The notes below the pieces were generated by a model that was not told where the DNA came from, searched no databases, and saw nothing but the letters and a program-made list of their open reading frames with translations. A stretch of DNA of 64,000 nt from NCBI GenBank assembly GCA_017458335.1, contig JAFTFT010000005.1:124001-188000 (forward strand), read 5' to 3'. The stretch comes from Oscillospiraceae bacterium (GTDB lineage: Bacteria; Bacillota; Clostridia; Oscillospirales; Oscillospiraceae). Both the position numbers and the translations under genes were made by a program. This document shows positions 15,080 through 22,799 of the stretch, piece after piece. How positions within the stretch are numbered: the stretch's first letter is position 1; every line of letters starts with the position of its first letter.

Positions 15080-15337
15080 TCAGCCCTCATCAGATGGGAA
15101 GTATTTCTCCGCAAGCCTGCGGTGGTAGTCCGCTCTGGCCTGTTCTTCTCTGTCGAAGTAGTGGCCCCAGAAGTAATCGATCTTTCCGGCCGGAGCGGTG
15201 GCACTCTCCCAGGTCACGAACTGTGGGCCGTATCTGGTTTCGTGTCTGCCGAGCACAACCCGGTTCGCTTTGCTCCACGGCCCTGTGCTGTAGGTTTCCG
15301 CTGCTATGATCTCAAACCCCTCATTGATTTCCGGCAT
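15080..15337 (-). CDS. Hypothetical phage protein
   Basis: This 85-residue protein (MPEINEGFEIIAAETYSTGPWSKANRVVLGRHETRYGPQFVTWES) starts 8 bases after AAGGAGG. The pattern VVLGRHETRYGPQFVTWE...YFWGHYFDREEQARADYHRR is that of small phage proteins seen in gut Firmicutes. Function unknown. Confidence 0.65.
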   Translation of the reverse strand: MPEINEGFEIIAAETYSTGPWSKANRVVLGRHETRYGPQFVTWESATAPAGKIDYFWGHYFDREEQARADYHRRLAEKYFPSDEG

Positions 15338-15352
15338 CTCAGTAATCCTCCT

Positions 15353-15808
15353 TCAGTTGACTTTGAAAATATAGGCCGGGATCCGTTCGTACTCTTCGGT
15401 GAAGATTTTCCTGTGCTGGCTGTTAATCTCGGTCATTCCCTCAAGGGTGCATCCGTTCTGGAGGAAGAGCCATGCGGTTTCAACTGAGCTACTCCAGGTC
15501 GATGAAAACGTGAATCGCTCAACCCCATACTCACGCAGGCTGTCGATCTTGGCCGGTACATCTTTGTCCCAGATCACATCACTGAAGTCGACGTACTCAT
15601 TACCGACGTTTTTGGCTCTGTCGTAAAGCTCATACAGCTTCCAGTAACCTTCGCCCTTTTCGGTCATGTACGGGGTGAACTGCTCTTTGTACTCAGCTCT
15701 AGCCTTGGCCATACCCTCCTGATCACCGGCTTCTTCTGCCATATCATAGGCATCGTGAATCCGCTTACTCCATGCATAGTCTTCAGCAAAGTTGTTTTTC
15801 ATGATCAT
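15353..15808 (-). CDS. Hypothetical phage protein
   Basis: This 151-residue protein overlaps the previous gene by ATGA. It is helical in the first half (DAYDMAEEAGDQEGMAKARAEYKEQF) and mixed later (VERFTFSSTWSSSVETAWLFLQNGCTLEGMTEINS), the latter like a short alpha/beta module. No family recognised. Confidence 0.65.
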   Translation of the reverse strand: MIMKNNFAEDYAWSKRIHDAYDMAEEAGDQEGMAKARAEYKEQFTPYMTEKGEGYWKLYELYDRAKNVGNEYVDFSDVIWDKDVPAKIDSLREYGVERFTFSSTWSSSVETAWLFLQNGCTLEGMTEINSQHRKIFTEEYERIPAYIFKVN

Positions 15809-16011
15809 TCATCCTCCTCTTCGTTTTCTTCCTCCCGGAAGTTGTCATATCCAATGCCGCCGTAGGTGTAGCCGTTGTCCTGACTGGTGTAGATCGGCAT
15901 GTCTTCGTCAAAGTCGCTCAGGAAGGCGATCAGTTCGCCGACCGTCATGGTCTGCCGGATCTGGTCAACTGCGTATCCGGTTCTCTCTGCTTCCATAATC
16001 AGTGCTCTCAT
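15805..16011 (-). CDS. Small acidic phage protein
   Basis: This 68-residue protein (MRALIMEAERTGYAVDQIRQTMTVGELIAFLSDFDEDMPIYTSQDNGYTYGGI) contains the segment TMTVGELIAFLSDFDEDMPIY, a widespread motif of small phage and plasmid proteins of unknown function. It ends in an acidic EEENEEEDE tail. Confidence 0.7.
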   Translation of the reverse strand: MRALIMEAERTGYAVDQIRQTMTVGELIAFLSDFDEDMPIYTSQDNGYTYGGIGYDNFREEENEEEDE

Positions 16012-16059
16012 TGTTGTGTCCTTTCTCCCGGTCTTTGGCCCGGCCGGGAGGGCCGTATG

Positions 16060-16302
16060 TTATCTTCCAAAAATATCGTGGGCTTTCTTGAAGCCGCCGT
16101 TCAGAAAACGCAGGCCGTCAAAATCCTGGTCGTTGCCTTTCACAGGGATTTCGCTAAACTTCATGCCGGTTCTCTTCTCGACCTTCTCGATGATCGTTTC
16201 CATGTACATCATGTCGTTATCGAGACAGAAGATGAAATTTCCGTTCCATTCGAGGGTGACGTAGGTGTGGCAGTTGCAACGGATTGTGTAGTTATCTTTC
16301 AT
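16060..16302 (-). CDS. Hypothetical phage protein
   Basis: This 80-residue protein (MKDNYTIRCNCHTYVTLEWNGNFIFCLDNDMMYMETIIEKVEKRTGMKFSEIPV) has a CNCH cluster and a short helix. It is followed downstream by a GC-rich gap of about 50 bases. Function unknown. Confidence 0.6.
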   Translation of the reverse strand: MKDNYTIRCNCHTYVTLEWNGNFIFCLDNDMMYMETIIEKVEKRTGMKFSEIPVKGNDQDFDGLRFLNGGFKKAHDIFGR

Positions 16303-16319
16303 GGTGCCCTCACTTTCTG

Positions 16320-16517
16320 TTATGCTTCCAGCAATTCCCGAAGAACTCTCTGGACTTCTCTGTTTCCCTTGGCGATGTCTTCCATATAGCGTTTGGAAAG
16401 AACCACCTGATCTAATCCGTTCACCCCGAGGGTGTATGTGTGTGGGCCGTACTTTTCTACTACCCGGTTCCAGAGCTTCTCTGTTCTGGCGCTGATTGCA
16501 TCAAGTCCTTTTTTCAT
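16320..16517 (-). CDS. Hypothetical phage protein
   Basis: This 65-residue protein starts MKKGLDAISARTEKLWNRVVEKYGPHTYTLGVNGLDQVVLSKRYMEDIAKG. The ATG at 16517 is chosen over an in-frame ATG further upstream because AGTGAGG lies before it. A small helical protein of unknown function. Confidence 0.55.
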   Translation of the reverse strand: MKKGLDAISARTEKLWNRVVEKYGPHTYTLGVNGLDQVVLSKRYMEDIAKGNREVQRVLRELLEA

Positions 16518-16527
16518 CCGTGGGTCC

Positions 16528-16608
16528 TCACTTTCTGATCCAGCGAATGATCGCACTGATTATGACGAACACGATCACATAGATGATAACGAATGCCAGA
16601 TACTTCAT
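16528..16608 (-). CDS. 26-residue membrane peptide of the prophage
   Basis: An ATG with AAGGAGG at ideal spacing opens a short frame, MKYLAFVIIYVIVFVIISAI followed by IRWIRK. One hydrophobic segment with a basic C-terminus is typical of single-span phage membrane microproteins. Function unknown; the strong ribosome site makes translation likely. Confidence 0.6.
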   Translation of the reverse strand: MKYLAFVIIYVIVFVIISAIIRWIRK

Positions 16609-16656
16609 GTTTTCCTCCTTGACTTCTATCTTCGTTTATTTTATACTCACAAGGCA

Positions 16657-16672
16657 GGGGGCCGAAGCCCCC
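16657..16672 (-). other. Strong UUCG-loop hairpin between early genes
   Basis: Minus-strand GGGGGC-TTCG-GCCCCC, a very stable 6-bp stem with a UUCG tetraloop. There is no following run of T, so it is more likely a transcript-stabilising or processing element than a terminator. Confidence 0.5.
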
Positions 16673-16684
16673 GCCTCGTGGGTC

Positions 16685-16825
16685 TTACCAGTTCAGCAAT
16701 TTGAGGATTGCCGCTGTTATCAACCCTGAGATGATTCCCTTCAAGATGTCCTCGGCCAGGAGTTCCATCTTGTCGGGCCACGCCGTGGGTTTCTCGTGAG
16801 CCCCGCGGCGTTTTTTGTATCTCAT
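16685..16825 (-). CDS. Small first gene of the early operon
   Basis: A 46-codon frame with a very strong AAAGGGGGTGATC site: a basic start MRYKKRRGAHEKPTAWPDKM, then a hydrophobic helix LLAEDILKGIISGLITAAILKLLNW. It may associate with membrane. It is the first gene behind the leftward early promoter. Function unknown. Confidence 0.6.
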   Translation of the reverse strand: MRYKKRRGAHEKPTAWPDKMELLAEDILKGIISGLITAAILKLLNW

Positions 16826-16858
16826 TTTGATCACCCCCTTTCCTTAATTTCTGTCTGT

Positions 16859-16887
16859 ATTGTACACCAAAATTATTGACTTGTCAA
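16859..16887 (-). promoter_or_regulatory. Leftward early promoter of the prophage
   Basis: Minus-strand TTGACA, a 17-base spacer and TACAAT, almost consensus. A perfect palindrome ATTGAC-TT-GTCAAT (16875-16888) covers the -35 box and is a good operator for one of the two helix-turn-helix proteins beside it. Confidence 0.75.
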
Positions 16888-16914
16888 TACAAAAATCAAT
16901 ATTTTTTGTGGAAA

Positions 16915-16958
16915 TGTCAAAAAATTTTATTGACTATTCTTCAAAGATGGTGTAATAT
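16915..16958 (+). promoter_or_regulatory. Rightward promoter and second operator
   Basis: Plus-strand TTGACT (16930-16935), a 17-base spacer and TAATAT (16953-16958) drive the gene starting at 16979. The -35 box is one half of an inverted repeat TGTCAA-N9-TTGACT, the same TTGAC half-site as in the leftward operator, so one repressor could act on both promoters. Confidence 0.65.
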
Positions 16959-16978
16959 GCTTCGCAGGAGGTGGTATT

Positions 16979-17218
16979 ATGTCCAACTCTGCGAAGCTTC
17001 GCTATCTGATCGATGCCAGCGGAATGAAGCAGGCTGATTTTATGGATATTCTTCAGATGGGGAGCAAGCAAAGTCTGAGTAACAAGTTCGTCAATGAACG
17101 CTGGTCGCTGGATGACGTGATCCGGATCGCCGAAGCGACAGGAAGCAAGCTTGCTATTATTCGACCGAATGGAGAGCAGATTGTCTTCACAAATGAAAAA
17201 AGCGCAGACAGCCAGTAA
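16979..17218 (+). CDS. Small Cro-like helix-turn-helix protein
   Basis: This 79-residue protein follows AGGAGG. Residues 5-55 (KLRYLIDASGMKQADFMDILQMGSKQSLSNKFVNERWSLDDVIRIAEATG) have the five-helix pattern of XRE/Cro domains. It is transcribed away from the early operon, facing a second XRE gene, and lies beside the operators, so it is a candidate repressor of the lytic switch. Confidence 0.7.
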   Translation: MSNSAKLRYLIDASGMKQADFMDILQMGSKQSLSNKFVNERWSLDDVIRIAEATGSKLAIIRPNGEQIVFTNEKSADSQ

Positions 17219-17237
17219 TTGGTTGCCTGCGCTTTTT
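17196..17237. terminator. Bidirectional terminator between the two XRE genes
   Basis: AAAAAGCGCAG pairs perfectly with CTGCGCTTTTT (11 bp, 19-base loop), ending transcripts in both directions. It overlaps the 3' end of the gene at 16979-17218. Confidence 0.8.
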
Positions 17238-17244
17238 CAGATCG

Positions 17245-17463
17245 TTACTGTTTATCTTTTTCGTCCGGTACGTATTCCAGCAGATCTCCTGCTTCGCAGT
17301 CAAGAGCCTTGCACAGCTTGTTCAGAACATCAAGGCTCACTTGTTTGACACATTCATTGTAGTAGAGATTCACCGTCGCCGATCGGACGCCTGCTCTCTC
17401 AGCAAGCTTTTTCTGTGGCCATCTTTTTTCGCCCAAGATGGTCGACAATCGAATTCGAATCAT
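17245..17463 (-). CDS. XRE-family transcriptional regulator
   Basis: This 72-residue Cro/CI-type helix-turn-helix protein (MIRIRLSTILGEKRWPQKKLAERAGVRSATVNLYYNECVKQVSLDVLNKLCKALDCEAGDLLEYVPDE) matches the short regulators found in many Clostridia mobile elements. The ribosome site AAAGGAG is 10 bases from the ATG. It is convergent with the other helix-turn-helix gene, and is the last phage-like gene before the tRNA. Confidence 0.8.
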   Translation of the reverse strand: MIRIRLSTILGEKRWPQKKLAERAGVRSATVNLYYNECVKQVSLDVLNKLCKALDCEAGDLLEYVPDEKDKQ

Positions 17464-17704
17464 AGGTAAACAGCTCCTTTGTCGTAACGACTATACAGAT
17501 TTCCCGCAACTGATTCAAGATGCCTTACGGGATACCGGAACATTACTACGGTTTAATGCAGTGGAGCTATTTACACAAGGCGGGGGACGGGCCAGAAGGC
17601 AAGAAAAGGGAGCCAACCGCATTACACGATTGACTCCTTTTTCTGGATTGGAACATCCACTTCAAAGTAGGTTGCATAGAAGCGGTGTTCGCGATGGTAC
17701 ACTT
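17464..17704. other. Prophage end without a gene
   Basis: This stretch between the XRE gene and the tRNA 3' end contains no credible gene and no integrase. It has an imperfect hairpin near 17606-17644 (AAAAGG... / ...CCTTTT). It probably holds the right attachment arm. Confidence 0.45.
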
Positions 17705-17781
17705 TGGTGGAGAGTGGCGGACTCGAACCGTCGACCTTCCGCGTGTGAGGCGGACGCTCTAACCAGCTGAGCTAACCCTCC
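17705..17781 (-). tRNA. tRNA-Val (anticodon CAC)
   Basis: On the minus strand: acceptor GGAGGGT/ACTCTCC, D stem GCTC/GAGC, anticodon stem TCCGC/GCGGA with loop CTCACAC (anticodon CAC), a TTCGAGT T loop and an encoded 3' ACCA. The T stem has one mismatch. The 3' end faces the prophage, as expected where phage integrases use tRNA 3' ends. Confidence 0.93.
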
Positions 17782-17893
17782 AGAGCTCAATTACTATACC
17801 ATATCTTTCCGGCGAATTCAAGAACTTTTTTCAGAACCCTTCTGTTTTCGGACCGGTATTTTCCGAAAAGTTCCGAAAAAAAGCAGCTCTTCG

Positions 17894-17922
17894 TTGAAAA
17901 GAAGCGTGGAATCTGTTACAAT
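17894..17922 (+). promoter_or_regulatory. Promoter of the FUSC/HAD gene
   Basis: TTGAAA, a 17-base spacer and TACAAT, about 40 bases before the start codon. Confidence 0.6.
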
Positions 17923-17960
17923 AGCCTCCACATCGTGGAAGGAGCTTCGGAACACAGGCT

Positions 17961-19277
17961 ATGAATCATGATCTCAACACCAGGAAGCCAATCCCTCTGC
18001 CTGGACAGCGGATTTTCCGCTCGCTGGCAGCGGTGCTGCTGTGCTTTGCGGTCTATGAGCTGCGCGGGAAACACGGGATGCCCTTCTACTCGGCAATCGC
18101 GGCTCTTCAGTGTGTTCAGCAGTATAACCGCAGCATGCATACGGTCGCCAGACGGCGTGTGATCGGCACTTTTGTCGGAGCGGCCTGGGGCCTGCTGACG
18201 CTGCTGATCGCGCTGCGCATCCGGGAAAACACCGTCCCGGACGAGATGGTGCATTATCTGATCGTCAGTCTGATCACCGCGGTGGTGATCTATTCCACCG
18301 TCCTGCTCAAGATCCAGGACATGGCCTATTTTTCCACGGTTGTCTTCCTCTCCATCACCATCAACCATATCGGGGACGCGAATCCCTATATCTTTGTGTT
18401 TCACCGGACCATGGACACCATCATCGGCGTTGCTGCGGCGGAGCTCGTGAACCGGACCCATCTGCCGAGACTGAGAAACACGGACATACTCTTTGTCTCC
18501 GGAATCCAGGATACGATTTTCGGCGTGGGGGAGAAGATCTCCGGCTACTCGAAGGTCGAACTGAACCGCCTGATTGAGGACGGATGCCAGTTTACGGTAT
18601 CGACGATCCAGACCCCGGCCACGGTGCGGGAGCTGCTGCCCGATGTGGATTTGAAGCTGCCTGTGATCGCGGCGGACGGGACGATCCTCTTCGACATGAA
18701 GAAGCGGGAGATCCTCCGGGCCGCCTATCTTGAACCGGAGACGGTCCGGCAGCTGACGGCTTTTCTGGATGAGCGGGAAGTGGAGTATTTCGTCAATCAG
18801 ACGGAGCACAACATCCTGATTGTGCGGTACGGAGACATGAAAAACGAGGCGATTCGTGCCCTCTATGAGCAGAAACGGCCGTCGCTCTATCGGAACTTTG
18901 CCCCGCGCTCCGGCGTCATGGATCAGAACATCCTGTATTTTCTCCTTGCGGACGAGGACGAAAAACTGCGCCGGGTGATGGAAGAACTCGAGCGCCAGCC
19001 CTGGGCCTCCAGGGTCCGGGTGACCTATGACCGGGCACAGTCGCATGACAACTGGCTCTGTATCAAGATTCTGCCCGTGGAATCGAGCCAGGAGAAGATG
19101 CAGCAGTTCCTGATGGAGCAGCGAGGCCTGAACAGAAAGATCACCTTCGGAAGCCAGTCCGGCGCCTGTGACGTGTATATTCAAAACACCGACAAGGACC
19201 GCATGGTGAAGGAACTGAAAAAGCGCTTCGAACCGGTGAATCTCCGCGGATGGAGAAACATTTTCCGCCTCCACTGA
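17961..19277 (+). CDS. FUSC-type membrane domain fused to a degenerate HAD domain
   Basis: This 438-residue protein has four or five membrane segments in residues 20-165 (LAAVLLCFAVYEL, RVIGTFVGAAWGLLTLLIAL, MVHYLIVSLITAVVIYSTVLL, FSTVVFLSITIN, DTIIGVAAAEL) in the pattern of aromatic-acid-exporter-like FUSC proteins (RRRVIGTFVGAAWG, HRTMDTIIGVAAA). Residues 170-438 follow the HAD-IIB (Cof-like) fold, but the catalytic DxDGT motif reads SGIQDTI and the TGR box reads STIQ, so the phosphatase site is lost. I infer a sensing or scaffold role for the HAD part. It lies upstream of an aminotransferase. Confidence 0.75.
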   Translation: MNHDLNTRKPIPLPGQRIFRSLAAVLLCFAVYELRGKHGMPFYSAIAALQCVQQYNRSMHTVARRRVIGTFVGAAWGLLTLLIALRIRENTVPDEMVHYLIVSLITAVVIYSTVLLKIQDMAYFSTVVFLSITINHIGDANPYIFVFHRTMDTIIGVAAAELVNRTHLPRLRNTDILFVSGIQDTIFGVGEKISGYSKVELNRLIEDGCQFTVSTIQTPATVRELLPDVDLKLPVIAADGTILFDMKKREILRAAYLEPETVRQLTAFLDEREVEYFVNQTEHNILIVRYGDMKNEAIRALYEQKRPSLYRNFAPRSGVMDQNILYFLLADEDEKLRRVMEELERQPWASRVRVTYDRAQSHDNWLCIKILPVESSQEKMQQFLMEQRGLNRKITFGSQSGACDVYIQNTDKDRMVKELKKRFEPVNLRGWRNIFRLH

Positions 19278-19324
19278 GATTGATTCCGGCGGCCATAGAT
19301 ACTGCACAGAAAGAAGGAAGCATC

Positions 19325-20509
19325 ATGTTCAACAGACAGGCATACGAGATGGGAGCGGCGCCCAACCAGATTCGGCAGATCTTTGAATACGGACGGCAGC
19401 AGGCCAAACTGCTCGGCCCGGACAAGGTCTATGACTTCAGCCTCGGTAATCCGTCGATTCCGGCACCGGACAAGGTCAATCGGAGCATTCATCAGCTGCT
19501 GGACACCGAGAGCAGCATCCGCATCCACGGCTACACCAGCGGCGTGGGCGGAGATCCGCTGCGGGAAGCGGTGGCGGCGAACCTCTTCGAACGATTCGGC
19601 GTGAAGGCAAGGATGGAGAACGTCTTCATCAGCTGCGGCGCTGCCCCTGCCCTGCAGGCGGTGCTGGTGGCGCTTCGGACGGAGAAAAGCGAGATCATCG
19701 GCATCGCACCCTACTTCATGGAATATAAGGCCTTTACGGAGGCAAACGGCAGCCGCTTCGTCCTGGTTCCGGCGGATCCGGAGAAATTCCAGGTGAATAT
19801 CCCGGCCCTTGCGGCTGCGGTGAACGAAAACACCCAGGCCGTGATCCTGAATTCGCCGAACAACCCCAGCGGAGCGATCCTGACCGAAGAGACCATCCGT
19901 GCGGTGGCGGCGCTGCTGACCGAACGCGCCTCGCAGTACGGACACCCCATCTACATCATCGCCGACGAGCCCTATCGGGAACTGGCATACGACGGAGCGA
20001 AGGTGACCTTCATCCCAACGATTTACCGGGATACCATCGTGTGCTATTCCTGGTCGAAATCACTGAGCATGCCGGGAGAGCGCATCGGATACGTCTATGT
20101 GCCGGAGGAGGCGGCGGACTCACACGAACTTTTCCTCGCGGTGGCGGGCGCGGCGCGGGCCAGCGGTCACATCTGTGCGCCGTCCCTGATCCAAAGGGCG
20201 GTCGCGGAATGCATCGACTGCATGCCGGATCTGAAGGCCTATGACGTCAACCGGAAACTGCTCTATCATGGCCTGACCGAGATCGGCTACGAGTGCGTAA
20301 AACCGGACGGCGCGTTCTATCTCTTTGTGAAAACGCCCGGCGGCGACAACAGCGTCTTCTGCGAAAAGGCGAAGGCCAGGAATCTTCTGGTGGTGCCGTC
20401 GGAACCCTTCGGGGTGGAAGGGTACTTCCGCCTGGGCTACTGTGTCTCGAAAGAGATGATCGAACGGGCGCTGCCCGTCTTCCGGGAAGTCTTTGAAGAG
20501 ATGCGGTAA
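19325..20509 (+). CDS. PLP-dependent class I/II aminotransferase
   Basis: This 394-residue protein (ATG after AGAAGGAAG) is a fold-type I aminotransferase: substrate/cofactor segment SLGNPSIPAP, NSPNNPSGAILTEE with the conserved Asn, ADEPYRELAYDG with the PLP-binding Asp, the PLP-lysine at residue 245 in SWSKSLSMPGERIGY, and the C-terminal FRLGYCVSKEMIERA with the carboxylate-binding Arg. Substrate not determinable from sequence; it resembles the aspartate/aromatic group. It follows the FUSC/HAD gene by 47 bases and may share its transcript. Confidence 0.88.
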   Translation: MFNRQAYEMGAAPNQIRQIFEYGRQQAKLLGPDKVYDFSLGNPSIPAPDKVNRSIHQLLDTESSIRIHGYTSGVGGDPLREAVAANLFERFGVKARMENVFISCGAAPALQAVLVALRTEKSEIIGIAPYFMEYKAFTEANGSRFVLVPADPEKFQVNIPALAAAVNENTQAVILNSPNNPSGAILTEETIRAVAALLTERASQYGHPIYIIADEPYRELAYDGAKVTFIPTIYRDTIVCYSWSKSLSMPGERIGYVYVPEEAADSHELFLAVAGAARASGHICAPSLIQRAVAECIDCMPDLKAYDVNRKLLYHGLTEIGYECVKPDGAFYLFVKTPGGDNSVFCEKAKARNLLVVPSEPFGVEGYFRLGYCVSKEMIERALPVFREVFEEMR

Positions 20510-20531
20510 CCGGCACGCAGCGGAAGACAGA

Positions 20532-20593
20532 ATATACTCTTTAACGAAATGCATTGCCTGTATATCTCCCCGCCGCAGGCGGGAAGATATACC
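20532..20593 (+). repeat. Intergenic repeat element, copy 1
   Basis: A segment of about 62 bases with the parts ATACTCTTTAAC, AATGCATTGCC and GTATATCTCCCCGCC, ending in an imperfect hairpin of the GTATATCTCCCCGCC/GGCGGGAAGATATAC type. An inverted second copy lies at 22800-22861. Confidence 0.7.
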
Positions 20594-20630
20594 TCACACG
20601 GCAAACAATACGGTTAAACGGCATAACATG

Positions 20631-20674
20631 AAAATCGCTCCTTCCCGTCGAAAGCGGCGGGGAGGAGCGATTTT
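20631..20674. terminator. Bidirectional terminator between aminotransferase and MATE gene
   Basis: AAAATCGCTCCT pairs perfectly with AGGAGCGATTTT (12 bp), serving the convergent genes on both sides. Confidence 0.85.
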
Positions 20675-20701
20675 GATTGATAACGGGAGCGGAAGACGGG
20701 C

Positions 20702-22066
20702 TTACTTGTCCAGAATCCGCCGCGTTCGGTCGCGCCAGTCCGAGCGGACAAAGTAGAGCAGGATCATGACGCTGGTCAGGGTCCAGGAGGCCACATAGGT
20801 CAGGCAGAGAACGGGCATGGTGTGAACCATACGGAAGACCGTGCAGATCCAAAGAATGCGGAACAGGCAGATGCCGAGGCCGATGATGACAACCGGCCGG
20901 ACCGCGTCGCCGGAGCCGCGCAGGACCGCGGAGAGCACCTCGATGAGCGTCCAGGTGAAATAGAACGGGACAAAGTAGAGGATCATCTCCCATGTGGTGG
21001 AGATCACCGCGGGGTCTTTGGTCAGGAGGCGCAGAAGTGGTTTCGCGGCAAGCATGATCAGGCCGCTGAGGCTGAGGGTGATGCCGAAAGCAAGAATCAG
21101 GCCCTGCCGGACGCAGAGCTGTACCCGGTCCATGCGACGGGCGCCGAGGTTCTGCCCGACGAAGCTGGTGATGGCGGCGCCGAGGGCATTGCTGACCGCC
21201 CAGAAGACGCCGTCGATCTTGGAGGTCATGGCCCAGGAGGCGACAACGACGGTGCCGAGAGAATTGACGCCGATCTGGACGATCATATTGGAAACGCCGT
21301 ACATGGCGTTCTGAAGTCCGGAGGGAATCCCGAGACGGAACATGTTGCTCAGGTATACTCCCTTCAGCTTCAGCTCGCGAAAGCTCAGCCGATAGGGTTC
21401 GTCCGTACGGATCAGAAGACGGGTCAGAAGCAGCATGTTGATGATCTGGGCCACAACGGTCGCGATTGCCACACCGGCAACGCCCCAGCCGAAGCACACG
21501 ACAAATATCACGTCCAGAACGATGTTGGAAACACAGCCGACAACCATGAAGAGGAAGGGACTGAACGAATCCCCGACGGAGCGAAGCATGTTGGACTCCA
21601 TGTTCAGCACCAGGATAAAGGGGACGCCGAGAAAATAGATCCGCAGATACAGAACCGAAGCGGACATGGTGTCTTCCGGCGTCTGGAGCATGCGGAGCAT
21701 TGCGGGGGAGGCCAGCAGGCCAAGCACCATCAGAAACAGGCCCAGCAGGGCAAAGACCGCGATGGCGTTGCCGGCGGCGATCCGGACATCTTCCGAGCGG
21801 CCTGCGCCGTAGATCTGGGCGATGACAACCGAGGCACCGGCGGTCACCGCGACAAAGAAGCCGATCAGGACGTTGATGACTTGGGCGGAGCTCCCGCCGA
21901 CGGCGGCCAAAGCCACCGTTCCGACAAAGCGTCCGACGATGAGCCCGTCCACCGCGTTGTAGAGCTGCTGGATGCAGGTGCCCGCCGCGATCGGAAGAAA
22001 GAATACAAGCAGGCGTTTCCAGACGGTTCCGGAAGTGAGATCCTTATTCGAGAGCTGTCTTTTCAT
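20702..22066 (-). CDS. MATE-family efflux transporter
   Basis: This 454-residue protein has twelve hydrophobic segments in two halves and typical MATE motifs: LPIAAGTCIQQLYNAVDGLIVGRFVGTVALAAVGGSSA at the start, GAGRSEDVRIAAGNA, and in the second half SFVGQNLGARRMDRVQLCVRQGL. It is a cation/drug antiporter of the inner membrane by family. The start overlaps the kinase-like gene upstream by 4 bases (ATGA), so the two are co-translated. Substrate unknown. Confidence 0.9.
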   Translation of the reverse strand: MKRQLSNKDLTSGTVWKRLLVFFLPIAAGTCIQQLYNAVDGLIVGRFVGTVALAAVGGSSAQVINVLIGFFVAVTAGASVVIAQIYGAGRSEDVRIAAGNAIAVFALLGLFLMVLGLLASPAMLRMLQTPEDTMSASVLYLRIYFLGVPFILVLNMESNMLRSVGDSFSPFLFMVVGCVSNIVLDVIFVVCFGWGVAGVAIATVVAQIINMLLLTRLLIRTDEPYRLSFRELKLKGVYLSNMFRLGIPSGLQNAMYGVSNMIVQIGVNSLGTVVVASWAMTSKIDGVFWAVSNALGAAITSFVGQNLGARRMDRVQLCVRQGLILAFGITLSLSGLIMLAAKPLLRLLTKDPAVISTTWEMILYFVPFYFTWTLIEVLSAVLRGSGDAVRPVVIIGLGICLFRILWICTVFRMVHTMPVLCLTYVASWTLTSVMILLYFVRSDWRDRTRRILDK

Positions 22067-22710
22067 TCTTCTGCCGCCGCACCTTTCTGTTCTTCAAACC
22101 AGCGCGCCGCAAACTCCGCCACAACAGGGGCCAGGTGCTTGATCTCCCAGTGGGCGGCATTCACGGTGAGGTCGAAGGTGCTGGCATCGCCGTGGCGCTT
22201 GCCGGTCAGAACCTCACGGATCCTGGCGCGGCTCTTGTCGATGCTGCGGATGTTGCGCAGAACCTCCTTCTCCGTGAGACGCAGGGCGCGGGGCTGCTTC
22301 TTTTCATGTTCCATACAGCGGTCCAGCCTGGACTGCAGATCCGCACAGATATACACGCGGAACGGGTGATAGTCCTGCAGAATGACATCCGCGTCACGGC
22401 CGACGATGATACAGTCGTTTCCGGTTTCGGCGATCTCCTGAATGATCTCACGCTGGCGGACAAGAAGCTGGGTCCGAAGGCCGTGATCAAAGCCCAGGTG
22501 CGCAAAGCTGTTGCGGTAGGTCAGCTGTACACTGTGCCAGCCGTGATGGCTCAGCGCTTCCCGGACGTGTTCCGTGTCCATGCCCTGGTCTTCGGCGAGA
22601 GCTTCGATGATTTCCTTGTCGTAATAGTCCCAGCCCAGAAGGTCGGACAGCCTCTTGCCAAGCTCGCGCCCGCCGCTGCCGAACTGCCTGCTGATGGTGA
22701 TGATCCGCAT
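22063..22710 (-). CDS. Cytidylate kinase-like protein
   Basis: This 215-residue P-loop protein (MRIITISRQFGSGGRELGKRLSDLLGWDYYDKEIIEALAEDQGMD) is of the AAA_26/cytidylate-kinase-like family common in Clostridia. The P-loop is GSGGRELGKR; DCIIVGRDADVIL and LTEKEVLRNIRSIDKSRARI (a lid-like arginine region) follow. It is not the housekeeping Cmk by sequence. Paired with a MATE exporter, which is a frequent neighbour of this family, but its substrate is unknown. Confidence 0.8.
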   Translation of the reverse strand: MRIITISRQFGSGGRELGKRLSDLLGWDYYDKEIIEALAEDQGMDTEHVREALSHHGWHSVQLTYRNSFAHLGFDHGLRTQLLVRQREIIQEIAETGNDCIIVGRDADVILQDYHPFRVYICADLQSRLDRCMEHEKKQPRALRLTEKEVLRNIRSIDKSRARIREVLTGKRHGDASTFDLTVNAAHWEIKHLAPVVAEFAARWFEEQKGAAAEE

Positions 22711-22799
22711 GGTGCCGTCTGCGTCCTTTCCGTTCCTGTTCCCTTGTTTTCCCCGCTCAGAGCAGTGCTATACTGCCTGACGGTGTTTTTACCAAGTGC

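Noticed and set aside
16657-16672. Terminator in the early phage operon
   Set aside because: The hairpin is strong, but no T run follows on either strand, so I list it only as a stable stem-loop.
17438-17770. Plus-strand frame running into the tRNA region
   Set aside because: Its C-terminal part (ADSNRRPSACEADAL) is simply the translated complement of the tRNA gene, a known false-gene pattern.
20822-22369. Plus-strand open frame of about 515 codons opposite the MATE/kinase operon
   Set aside because: Antisense to two well-supported genes; product is compositionally odd (Asp/Gly/His-rich) and lacks domains.
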